Assembly (NCBI GenBank): GCA_020025675.1
Contig: JAHHRS010000013.1
Coordinates: forward strand, 1 to 41,262
Reading direction: 5' to 3'
Length of the DNA: 41,262 nt
Origin: Oscillospiraceae bacterium
GTDB taxonomy: Bacteria > Bacillota > Clostridia > Oscillospirales > Oscillospiraceae
Below the pieces are notes generated by a model that was given only the letters and a program-made list of their open reading frames with translations, had not been told where the DNA came from and searched no databases. Of this stretch, positions 22,959 to 30,580 are shown piece after piece (the stretch's first letter is position 1; each line of letters starts with the position of its first letter). The position numbers and the translations under genes are program-made.

Positions 22959-24035
22959 TTGGGACAATATAAAAAGGTTACTACTGTCGATATTGCACGC
23001 TTAGCCGGATGCTCTCAGTCAACGGTCTCTATGATTTTAAGCCGTAACCCCCATGGGAACTTTTCCCAAAAAACGGTAGAGAAGGTGCTTAAAGCAGCCG
23101 AAGAGTTAGGTTATAACAAATACAGCCGTAAGAAACAGGCTGTAAATTCATCACAAAACATTATGATAGTATTACCTAATTTTTCCAATCCGTATTATAC
23201 AATGCTTGTGGAATCAATTCAGAATTCATTCCAGAAGGCAGGGTACGGAGTAGTCTGTTTTTGCACAATGCGAACAAGAAGTGAAGAAGAACGCTTATTC
23301 GGAATGATAAACAGTATGCCGATAGCGGGGATCATTTACACTTATTGTACATCAAATACTGACATAATTCAACGTTTGTGCGAGAGCAAGCCATTGATAG
23401 TAATAGGAGATAAGGACGAGACCATTGACGCTGATTCAGTTGAACTTAACAGCGTTAAATGCGGGAAAATAATGGCTGAACATCTGCTGCAGCTTGGACA
23501 CAGAAAAATAGCATATATCTCAACTCCTGTGGACACTCACCAATTGGCACGCTTCAGGCGGCTTGAGGGGATTAAGATGCAGTTTGAAAAACATGGAATA
23601 AAAGACGGCGTTGTGCTCAGAACGAAGCCTGCCTCAGACTCAAATGAACCGGCAAATATGTTTACGGAATATTCAACCGGCTATGATCTTACCAGAGAAC
23701 TGGTGCAGGACGATGAGGGCGTAACGGCTATTGTTGGACTTAATGATATGGTGGCACTGGGCGTTATGGATGCCATATTGGACGAAAGACTGCGTATACC
23801 TCAGGATTATTCGGTAATGGGCTGCGATAACACTATTATCGGGCGTATGCGCAGAATATCACTTACATCTGTGGAACATTATATTTCCGCAAAAGGCAGA
23901 CAGGCGGTGGAAATAATGCTGTCTAAGCTGGCTTTGAATGAAGAAACAGCAAGCGCTCTTCCCAAAATCGTGCGTGTAGAATATGAGCCCAGGGTTGTAG
24001 TTCGCGAATCAACAGGCATTTGCAGGAAGCAGTAA
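22959..24035 (+). CDS. LacI-family transcriptional regulator
   Basis: A 358-aa regulator with an N-terminal LacI helix-turn-helix (TTVDIARLAGCSQSTVSMILSR) and a periplasmic-binding-like effector domain (NIMIVLPNFSNPYYTML, LVQDDEGVTAIVGLNDMVALGVMDA). The start is probably TTG at 22959, since AGAGGTGAG lies six bases upstream; a GTG at 22950 overlaps that site. It probably senses the ligand of the downstream ABC transporter or the substrate of the upstream kinase. An inverted repeat around the transporter promoter (24602-24645) is a candidate target. The hinge helix region is not the canonical LacI hinge, carrying KKQAVNSSQN instead. Confidence 0.9.
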   Translation: MGQYKKVTTVDIARLAGCSQSTVSMILSRNPHGNFSQKTVEKVLKAAEELGYNKYSRKKQAVNSSQNIMIVLPNFSNPYYTMLVESIQNSFQKAGYGVVCFCTMRTRSEEERLFGMINSMPIAGIIYTYCTSNTDIIQRLCESKPLIVIGDKDETIDADSVELNSVKCGKIMAEHLLQLGHRKIAYISTPVDTHQLARFRRLEGIKMQFEKHGIKDGVVLRTKPASDSNEPANMFTEYSTGYDLTRELVQDDEGVTAIVGLNDMVALGVMDAILDERLRIPQDYSVMGCDNTIIGRMRRISLTSVEHYISAKGRQAVEIMLSKLALNEETASALPKIVRVEYEPRVVVRESTGICRKQ

Positions 24036-24321
24036 TGAGCAGAGTCTAATATAATTGGGCTTTACTCATATTTTACAAAAATGCAGCTATGAATAATCAA
24101 TAAAAATGATAAGCGATTGCAGCTATACATTGTGGAAATACACAAAGATTAAACACCGGTTATCAAACACTTACAGAACGGAACCTGACTTTATAGATTG
24201 ATAAATGATGGGATTTAGAATGTAAATCGGCAGTAGAGCCGCTAAAATAATTACTAATAATTTGTTAATAATTTCAAACATCAAAATAGTTTACAAAATT
24301 TATTCAAAGAACACAAAAAAG

Positions 24322-24358
24322 TGGCTTAGCAGATTTTATGACTGCTGAGCCATTTTTT
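24322..24358 (+). terminator. Rho-independent terminator
   Basis: An 11-bp stem with one G-T pair (24322-24332 with 24342-24352), a 9-nt loop and six Ts. It lies 290 bp after lacI, so either the lacI transcript has a long 3' end or a short untranslated transcript ends here. Confidence 0.85.
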
Positions 24359-24601
24359 ATGGATATGCGGAGAGAAGTTTAAGGTTTTTAAATTCGGTGT
24401 TAATAAGTTAAAATTATCTCAAAAAACAACACCAGAAAATATTGATGATTATGCGACATATTTGCGCTGCAAATTCAACTAATAATTTGCTTATAAAATA
24501 CACATTTATTACTAATAATTATAAAATAAAAAATAAAGAAAATGTAAAGAAAGAACAAAAAACAGGTAAAAAGACAGATAAATACAGATTTAAGCCATAA
24601 T

Positions 24602-24645
24602 AACGCATCTATTGACAAAGAAACGAAAATATTGGATAATGCGTT
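24602..24645. promoter_or_regulatory. Inverted repeat bracketing the transporter promoter
   Basis: AACGCAT (24602-24608) and ATGCGTT (24639-24645) are perfect inverted repeats. The second overlaps the -10 box. They could be half-sites for the adjacent LacI regulator, though the wide spacing is atypical. Confidence 0.35.
24612..24640 (+). promoter_or_regulatory. Promoter of the ABC transporter operon
   Basis: Consensus TTGACA (24612-24617), 17-bp spacer, GATAAT (24635-24640), about 40 bp upstream of the ATPase start. Confidence 0.7.
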
Positions 24646-24679
24646 CGAGATCTGATTAAGCGAGGTAGGGGAAGAGATT

Positions 24680-25732
24680 ATGGCACGCATCGAAATAAAA
24701 AATGTGACAAAATGTTTTGAAAAAAATACAATTATATCCAACCTGAATTTAACTATTGAAGATGGAAAATTCACTGTACTTGTAGGCCCTTCCGGCTGCG
24801 GTAAAACCACAATATTACGAATGATAGCCGGAATTGGACCCCAGACATCCGGGCAGGTGCTGATAGACGGAGAGGATGTAAGCGATATTGAAGCGGGCAA
24901 ACGGGGTGTTGCTATGGTTTTTCAAAACTATGCTATCTATCCTACAATGAGCGTACGAGAGAATATAGAGTTTGGTTTGAAAAACAACAAGGTGCCAAAG
25001 GCCGAGCGTGAACGCAGAATAAATGAGGTAAGCGAGGCAGTAGGTTTGTCAGATTATCTGGACAGAAAACCGTCTACCCTTTCAGGCGGACAGCGGCAGA
25101 GGGTAGCTCTGGCAAGAGCCATGGTAAAGCAGCCAAAGGTGTTTTTAATGGATGAACCTCTGAGCAACCTTGACGCAAAACTTCGTGTTCAGATGAGAGT
25201 TGAACTTATCGAAATACACAAAAGATTGGGTACAACTTTTGTATATGTTACCCATGATCAGGTTGAGGCAATGTCCATGGCTGATAAAATCGTTCTGCTC
25301 AATAACGGCATTATACAACAGGAGGCATCACCGGCAGATATTTACAGAGATCCAAACAACATGTTTACGGCTCAGTTTATAGGAACACCTCCTATGAATA
25401 TTTTAGATTTAGGATGTGACGGAGTAAGGTTTGGGTTTAGACCGGAGAAAGTAAGTCTCTCCTTAAAACCCGTGGAAGGCAGCTATAAATTTGAAGCCGA
25501 TATAGTAACAAGGGAAATGCTGGGCAGCGAAACAATTTATTCCCTGCGTATGTCTGACGGTAAGACTGTTATGGCAAAGAGCAGTAAGGATGATTTCTTT
25601 ATGGGCAACCATGTGTATGCTTCTGTTGAAAGAGAGAACATATATCTGTTTGCAGAAGATGAGCAGAGAATACGGGCGGAAAATGAAGGCTATGAAAAAT
25701 ACCTTAATATGCTGGGGGCATCTGACAAATGA
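24680..25732 (+). CDS. ABC transporter ATP-binding protein, UgpC/MalK/MsmX type
   Basis: A 350-aa ATPase of the carbohydrate/glycerophosphodiester importer class: Walker A GPSGCGKTT (about 38-46), Q-loop FQNYAIYP, signature LSGGQRQRVALARA, Walker B VFLMDEPLSNLD and H-loop YVTHDQ. A C-terminal OB/TOBE regulatory region (about 240-335, GFRPEKVSL) is present, typical of UgpC and MalK. It energises the two permeases that follow; its stop overlaps the next start (ATGA). Such ATPases are sometimes shared among several importers. The ligand cannot be read from this subunit. Confidence 0.94.
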   Translation: MARIEIKNVTKCFEKNTIISNLNLTIEDGKFTVLVGPSGCGKTTILRMIAGIGPQTSGQVLIDGEDVSDIEAGKRGVAMVFQNYAIYPTMSVRENIEFGLKNNKVPKAERERRINEVSEAVGLSDYLDRKPSTLSGGQRQRVALARAMVKQPKVFLMDEPLSNLDAKLRVQMRVELIEIHKRLGTTFVYVTHDQVEAMSMADKIVLLNNGIIQQEASPADIYRDPNNMFTAQFIGTPPMNILDLGCDGVRFGFRPEKVSLSLKPVEGSYKFEADIVTREMLGSETIYSLRMSDGKTVMAKSSKDDFFMGNHVYASVERENIYLFAEDEQRIRAENEGYEKYLNMLGASDK

Positions 25733-26598
25733 AAAAGAAAAAAGCCTATCCGTACCTTTTAATAGGACCGGCTATCCTATTCATGCTTGTATTTGTTATA
25801 TATCCGATGTTCTATTTGGGTTATATAAGCCTTACAAACTGGAATTTAATTAATCCTACCAAAAAGTTTGTGGGATTCAATAATTATATTACCTTATTTC
25901 ACAGAGAAGAGTTTTATAAATCCCTTTTTAATACATGCACATACACATTTTTTACTGTAATATCAATTATGGTGATTGCACTGCTGCTGGCAGTCTGGTT
26001 TAACAGAAACACAAAGTTTGATACCTTCGGGCAGATGGCAATATTTACTCCCCATATCATTGCGCTGGTGTCAGTTGCCATGGTTTGGCTGTGGCTTATG
26101 GATCCGGACGCAGGACTGCTGAACTATATTTTAAAAGTTTTTGGATTTCCACCGTCTAAGTGGCTGCAAAGTTCCAAAACATCTATGATGTCAATCATAA
26201 TAGTTTCAGTGTGGAAAAGTGTGGGCTACTATACGCTGATTATTTTAGCGGCACTTCAGAGTATACCAAAGGATATTTATGAAGCTGCTGATTTGGATAA
26301 TGCGCCTAAAATAAGGCAGTTTTTTAAGATAACATTACCAATGATTTCACCGCAGCTGTTTTTCCTTTTAATTGTTATGACTATTGACTCATTCAAGGTG
26401 TTTGAAACCGTCCGTGTAATGACAAGCGGCGGCCCCAATTTCTCCACAAACGTTTTAGTTTATTACATTTACGATAATGCCTTTATAAATATGAAACTGG
26501 GCTATGCGGCAGCGGCGGGAATGGTCTTGCTTGTTATCATTGGCCTCATTACAATAGTGTACTTTAAACTGCTGGCTAAAAAGGTTCACTATCAGTGA
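25729..26598 (+). CDS. ABC transporter permease, UgpA/MalF/AraP type
   Basis: A 289-aa membrane protein with six predicted transmembrane helices (first about 10-33). The EAA loop that docks on the ATPase is present (EAADLDNAPKIRQFFKITLP, about 183-202). The ATG overlaps the ATPase stop by 4 bp. No large periplasmic loop as in enterobacterial MalF. With the following gene it forms the heterodimeric channel of a CUT1-family importer. The closest named types are UgpA and AraP; the context with a glycerophosphodiester phosphodiesterase favours an Ugp-like substrate. Confidence 0.93.
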   Translation: MKKKKAYPYLLIGPAILFMLVFVIYPMFYLGYISLTNWNLINPTKKFVGFNNYITLFHREEFYKSLFNTCTYTFFTVISIMVIALLLAVWFNRNTKFDTFGQMAIFTPHIIALVSVAMVWLWLMDPDAGLLNYILKVFGFPPSKWLQSSKTSMMSIIIVSVWKSVGYYTLIILAALQSIPKDIYEAADLDNAPKIRQFFKITLPMISPQLFFLLIVMTIDSFKVFETVRVMTSGGPNFSTNVLVYYIYDNAFINMKLGYAAAAGMVLLVIIGLITIVYFKLLAKKVHYQ

Positions 26599-26618
26599 AA
26601 CAGGAGGGATTATACATA

Positions 26619-27455
26619 ATGAATAATAAGAAGGCACTGAGAATAGTAAAAAAGACACCTGAGTATTTACTGAAAACCCTGGTTATACTTGTGTTTATCT
26701 TCCCGTTTTACTGGATGCTCAGCACGGCTTTTAAGACTTATGCCGAAGCAATAGCAACACCGCCTACACTGTGGCCTGCCGACCTGATAATTGAGAATTT
26801 TGCAAAGGCTTGGAATTCAGGACCCTTTTTAACCTACACAAAAAACTCGGTTATAGTTACGCTGTCAGTTATTGTTATACAGTACATAATTATGGTTCCC
26901 GCTGCATACGGCTTTGCACGCTTTAATTTCAGAGGAAAAAATCTGCTGTTTGCAATAGTGCTGATTGCATTTATGATGCCGGGCCAGATCGTATTTATTC
27001 CGGTTTATCTTATGCTGGCTAAATGGGATCTGCTTAAAACTCTACTGCCCCAAATATTGCCCTTTGCCGCAAATGCTTTTGGAATATTCCTGCTCAGGCA
27101 GTACTTTATGCAGGTGCCGGAGGAGATTATAGAGGCTGCAAAACTGGATAATGCAAAAGAGCACCAGATAATGTTTAAAATCATGATGCCAATGGCTAAA
27201 TCAGCAATGATGACTGTGGCACTGTTTAGTTTTATAAGTCGATGGAATGATTATTTCTGGCCTCTGGTTATGACCAATGACGAAAGCCTTCGCCCTCTGA
27301 CTGTGGGAATTGCAATGCTTAAGGATGCTGAAGGAATTGTAAACTGGCACGTAATCATGGCAGGAAACACCATATTGGTTATCCCTATTATACTAATATA
27401 TATTTTCGCAAGCCGGCAAATTGTAAAAGCTTTTGTATATTCCGGCATTAAATAA
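26619..27455 (+). CDS. ABC transporter permease, UgpE/MalG/AraQ type
   Basis: A 278-aa second permease with six predicted transmembrane helices and the EAA motif EAAKLDNAKEHQIMFKIMMP. The start at 26619 is preceded by AGGAGGG with a 10-nt gap. An in-frame GTG at 26595 that overlaps the previous stop is an alternative and would add 8 residues. It belongs to the same operon as the ATPase, first permease and binding protein. Confidence 0.93.
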   Translation: MNNKKALRIVKKTPEYLLKTLVILVFIFPFYWMLSTAFKTYAEAIATPPTLWPADLIIENFAKAWNSGPFLTYTKNSVIVTLSVIVIQYIIMVPAAYGFARFNFRGKNLLFAIVLIAFMMPGQIVFIPVYLMLAKWDLLKTLLPQILPFAANAFGIFLLRQYFMQVPEEIIEAAKLDNAKEHQIMFKIMMPMAKSAMMTVALFSFISRWNDYFWPLVMTNDESLRPLTVGIAMLKDAEGIVNWHVIMAGNTILVIPIILIYIFASRQIVKAFVYSGIK

Positions 27456-27525
27456 GTTTACTGAAAGAGCTTTTATCTGAAAGCAAATCTTCAGTATATA
27501 TTTAAATTTTTTAGGAGGAAACACG

Positions 27526-28881
27526 ATGAGAAAAATTAAGAAAACATTATGTATTTTACTCATAGCTACTATGGTTTTGGGCCTTGCAGCTTGCGGGGGA
27601 GATACAGAGCAGCCTGCTGCTGAAAATCCGGCAGAAACCGAAAACACGTCCCCGAATACCGAAACCTCTAAAAACACAGAGAAAACTGTTATTAACTTCT
27701 GGCATTGCATGGGCGGCGATAACGGCGAAAGAATAGAGCGCATGGTAGACCGCTTTAATAAGAGCCAGGATAAGATTGAGGTAAAAGCCACCTATCAGGG
27801 CAGCTACGAGGAAGGTAACGCAAAGCTTCAGACCGCCATTGCCGGCGGCACAGCACCGGACATTGCTCAGATTGAAAGAGCATTTGTTGAGCCTTATGCC
27901 AATGCTAGCCGTCTGGAGGACTTGAAGCCTTACATGGAAAAGAGCGGCACCATCAGTCCCGATGATTTCGTGGAAGGCCTTATGGGATATTCCTACTATA
28001 ATGATGACGGAAAACTCGTATCAATTCCTTTCTGCCGTTCCACACCTATTTTCTATTACAATAAGGATGCCTTCAAGGAAGCAGGACTGGATCCTGAGAC
28101 TGCACCTGAAACATGGGAAGATGTAATAGAATACGCCAATAAGCTTACTAAGGTTGAAGACGGCAAAACAGTTCGTTACGGTTATACATTCCCTGTTGCA
28201 ACATGGTACTTCAAAGCAAATGTAGCTCAGCTGGACGGCAGAACTATTAACGAAGACAAAACAGCAATAGGCTTCTATGATAACGGTGTGGGTAAGAAAG
28301 TCCTTGAATACTGGACAGGTCTCAGAGACTCAGGCGTCTATATGCTGCCTCCTACCAAGGACGGTGCTCTTGTTGCAAGACAGGCATTTATAAATGGTGA
28401 GACATGCATGTTTGAAGAATCTACCTCAATTATCGGTACACTGACAGAAAACTGTAATTTTGAGCTTGGCGCTGCATTTCTTCCCTACGCTTCCGAAGGC
28501 CATCCTGCAATGCCTACCGGCGGTTCCAATATTGCCATTATGGCAGACAGCAAAAATAAGGAGGCTGCATGGACTTTCCTTGAATGGCTGATAAATAATC
28601 CCGAAGGCTGCTTGCAGTTTGTTATTGAGTCCGGCTATCTTCCCTTTACTAAACAGATGGTAGAGTCCCCTGAGATACAGGAACTTTGGGCAAATAACCC
28701 CGTGTACCGGGTTGCCTATGACCAGCTTCAGTACGCTGTTGACACAGAGCAGCACCAGTACTGGGCAGAGCTGAAAAGCGAAATTCTTGCTGCTGAACAG
28801 GCGGTTATGAACGATAACGCTGATATAGATAAAACTCTCGATAACCTGTATTCAAGATCCTTAGAGATTCTGGCTCAGTAA
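27526..28881 (+). CDS. Extracellular solute-binding lipoprotein (family 1, UgpB-like)
   Basis: A 451-aa lipoprotein: basic N-terminus, hydrophobic core and lipobox LAAC with the lipidated Cys at residue 23. A low-complexity Pro/Glu/Thr linker (about 27-55) follows, then the binding domain starting VINFWHCMGGDNGERIERMVDRFN. It belongs to the UgpB/MalE-type cluster that feeds CUT1 importers. AGGAGG precedes the ATG. Aromatic residues are frequent around the presumed cleft (WYFKANVAQ, YWAELK), as in sugar or glycerol-phosphodiester binders. The exact ligand is not predictable by eye. Confidence 0.93.
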   Translation: MRKIKKTLCILLIATMVLGLAACGGDTEQPAAENPAETENTSPNTETSKNTEKTVINFWHCMGGDNGERIERMVDRFNKSQDKIEVKATYQGSYEEGNAKLQTAIAGGTAPDIAQIERAFVEPYANASRLEDLKPYMEKSGTISPDDFVEGLMGYSYYNDDGKLVSIPFCRSTPIFYYNKDAFKEAGLDPETAPETWEDVIEYANKLTKVEDGKTVRYGYTFPVATWYFKANVAQLDGRTINEDKTAIGFYDNGVGKKVLEYWTGLRDSGVYMLPPTKDGALVARQAFINGETCMFEESTSIIGTLTENCNFELGAAFLPYASEGHPAMPTGGSNIAIMADSKNKEAAWTFLEWLINNPEGCLQFVIESGYLPFTKQMVESPEIQELWANNPVYRVAYDQLQYAVDTEQHQYWAELKSEILAAEQAVMNDNADIDKTLDNLYSRSLEILAQ

Positions 28882-29092
28882 ATTTAAAAGCAGGTAATTA
28901 GACACTCTGACAGGTGTCTGCAAACTAAAGTACATATTTGTAGTGCAGCGTCCATATGGGGGCGGTTTATGACCACAGGGAAATGACAGCGGGGAAAAAC
29001 TGCAGCATATAAAATATGCCGCTGCACTATTTGTTTAAATTATTTTTGACAGCTATACGGGAAAAGAGCAGACGCAGAAAGGAAGGCTCGGA
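28882..29092 (+). other. Structured 211-nt leader between the binding protein and phosphodiesterase genes
   Basis: No gene. A 6-bp hairpin (AGACAC/GTGTCT, about 28900-28919) is followed by TAGTGCAGCG (28941-28950). This is a perfect complement of CGCTGCACTA (29020-29029). The latter's inner part can also pair with the nearer TGCAGCATAT (29001-29010) to make a compact hairpin ending in TATTTGTTT. The two pairings are mutually exclusive, as in attenuators. No known riboswitch class was recognised. Confidence 0.45.
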
Positions 29093-29923
29093 TTGGAATA
29101 CAAAATGAATAAAATAGAGAGAGTGCTCAATCGGGATGAAATCGTGGTTGCAGGACATCGGGGTATGAAATATTTTTACCCTGAGAACACCTTGCTGAGC
29201 ATTCAGGAAGCCTTAAATCACGGCGTTGACATGCTTGAAATCGACCTGAATCTAACCAGAGACAAGCATGTTGTTGTTATACATGACAATACTATTGATC
29301 GAACTACAAACGGTAAAGGGTATGTGCATGATATGACTCTGGAAGAACTGAAGAGTTATGATGCAGGCTCTTATAAAGGAAAGCAGTTTGAAGGGCTTAA
29401 AGTACCCACTCTCCGTGAGCTGTGCCAGCTTTGTGAACCGTACAAAGAACTGCTATTTAATGTTGAAATTAAGGAGCGCACACATGAAACCGTGGATTTG
29501 GCCTTTGAAATTCTCAGAGAATTCGGATTGATGGAACGCTGTGTATTTACATGCTTTGACGCCTCGATTGTGGCGTATATGTTCGATAGTTACGGTGTTA
29601 AGTGCCAGGGCTTTCCCAAAGAATACATGGATAATTTCGTAGACGGTGAAAACGGAACATATTCTAAACTTTTTGCAGTAGGAATATCTATGACACCCTC
29701 TGAGACAAAATCGGAGAGGAGAATACTGTCCAAAGAAATAGTCAAAGAGTTTGAGGATATGGGCATAGAACCTTGGTGCTACTGCCCGGATGACGACGGA
29801 ATGGTGGAAGAGGCTATTGCCTGTGGAGCCAGACTCATGACTTGCAACAATCCTTTGCCTGCACTTAGAATTCTCAAAGAAAAAGCACTTCATCCCAGAT
29901 GTATTTCAGCGCCGGAAAATTAA
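29093..29923 (+). CDS. Glycerophosphodiester phosphodiesterase
   Basis: A 276-aa GDPD-family TIM-barrel enzyme, which hydrolyses glycerophosphodiesters to glycerol phosphate and an alcohol. Catalytic and metal residues are visible: His22 in AGHRG, ENT at 31-33, Glu49 and Asp51 in LEIDL, His64 in VIHDNTIDRTTNG and the later VEIKE. There is no signal peptide, so it acts inside the cell on imported diesters. Translation probably starts at TTG 29093, with AGGAAGG six bases upstream; the ATG at 29105 is an alternative. It stands directly after the ABC transporter and ahead of a glycerol-1-phosphate dehydrogenase family gene, which points to a glycerophosphodiester utilisation pathway. Confidence 0.92.
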   Translation: MEYKMNKIERVLNRDEIVVAGHRGMKYFYPENTLLSIQEALNHGVDMLEIDLNLTRDKHVVVIHDNTIDRTTNGKGYVHDMTLEELKSYDAGSYKGKQFEGLKVPTLRELCQLCEPYKELLFNVEIKERTHETVDLAFEILREFGLMERCVFTCFDASIVAYMFDSYGVKCQGFPKEYMDNFVDGENGTYSKLFAVGISMTPSETKSERRILSKEIVKEFEDMGIEPWCYCPDDDGMVEEAIACGARLMTCNNPLPALRILKEKALHPRCISAPEN

Positions 29924-29938
29924 AAGGGCAGAAGCGTA

Positions 29939-30448
29939 ATGGAAGTAAAAAAACTTATTCCGGATTCGATAAATAAAATGCTTGCCTCAATAGTGATGTG
30001 CTTTTTACTGGTGGCAATGGCAAGCGGTCTTATGAAAAGCGATTTCGGGCTTATAATTTTGCAGCTGCTGCTTATGATTGTGTTTCTGGGACTGCCGTTT
30101 CTTAATTTTAAAAAAATAGGTCAACAGGATCAGAATCTGGTACAAAACGGAGAAAAACCGGAAAACTTACTAAAGGGCTTAAAGACCGGGATGGCGTGCT
30201 TTATTATATTGGAAATTAGTGTCCTGCTGTTAGCCTTAATGAAACTCGGTATATTACCTGATGCAATTTACATTTATAAAGTTGTTAATCCACAGTTTGT
30301 AGGTCTTGCATGGTTTATAGCACCCGATTTATCAGTTGCAGCTCTTAGCTGGGGCAAAATTTTTTGTTTTGCGCTGCTCCCGTTTTTATATCCTTTAACT
30401 ATGGAAGTGGGTTATTTAATAGGTTATAAGGATACAAGCTGGGTTTGA
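29939..30448 (+). CDS. Unknown 169-aa membrane protein between GDPD and dehydrogenase genes
   Basis: A hydrophobic protein with four predicted membrane segments (about residues 15-33, 38-56, 82-103 and 135-155), and a hydrophilic loop (about 60-80). It ends MEVGYLIGYKDTSWV, a polar tail I have seen in other small uncharacterised clostridial membrane proteins, but I do not recognise a family. The ribosome binding site is weak. The gap to the phosphodiesterase gene is 15 nt, so it shares that operon. It might assist transport or sense lipid; no evidence favours either. Confidence 0.7.
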   Translation: MEVKKLIPDSINKMLASIVMCFLLVAMASGLMKSDFGLIILQLLLMIVFLGLPFLNFKKIGQQDQNLVQNGEKPENLLKGLKTGMACFIILEISVLLLALMKLGILPDAIYIYKVVNPQFVGLAWFIAPDLSVAALSWGKIFCFALLPFLYPLTMEVGYLIGYKDTSWV

Positions 30449-30580
30449 TCTGACTTGTCTTATTAATAATTAAGGTTTAAATCCAATGAGAAACGGGATT
30501 TGACGGGCATAGCGGAAGCTATAAGCAAACAGGCACTGCTATTATATAAATACTATGGCTTATAGGATGGAATATATAGT

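Larger units (their letters stand above)
24036..24679. other. 644-bp AT-rich intergenic region ahead of the ABC transporter operon
   Basis: No gene is seen. It contains a terminator (24322-24358), three copies of ACTAATAATT (24253, 24478, 24511; the first two extend to 12 bp), and a consensus promoter flanked by an inverted repeat (24602-24645). The minus-strand open frame reaching in from 24900 is antisense to the ATPase gene and not supported. Confidence 0.6.

Noticed and set aside
24475..24900. 141-codon minus-strand open frame entering the region before the ABC ATPase
   Set aside because: Half is antisense to the Walker A region of the ATPase and the rest is AT-rich Phe/Ile sequence; no ribosome binding site.
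29041..29075. TTGACA at 29046 as a promoter for the phosphodiesterase gene
   Set aside because: No -10 box at suitable distance (GCAGAC only).
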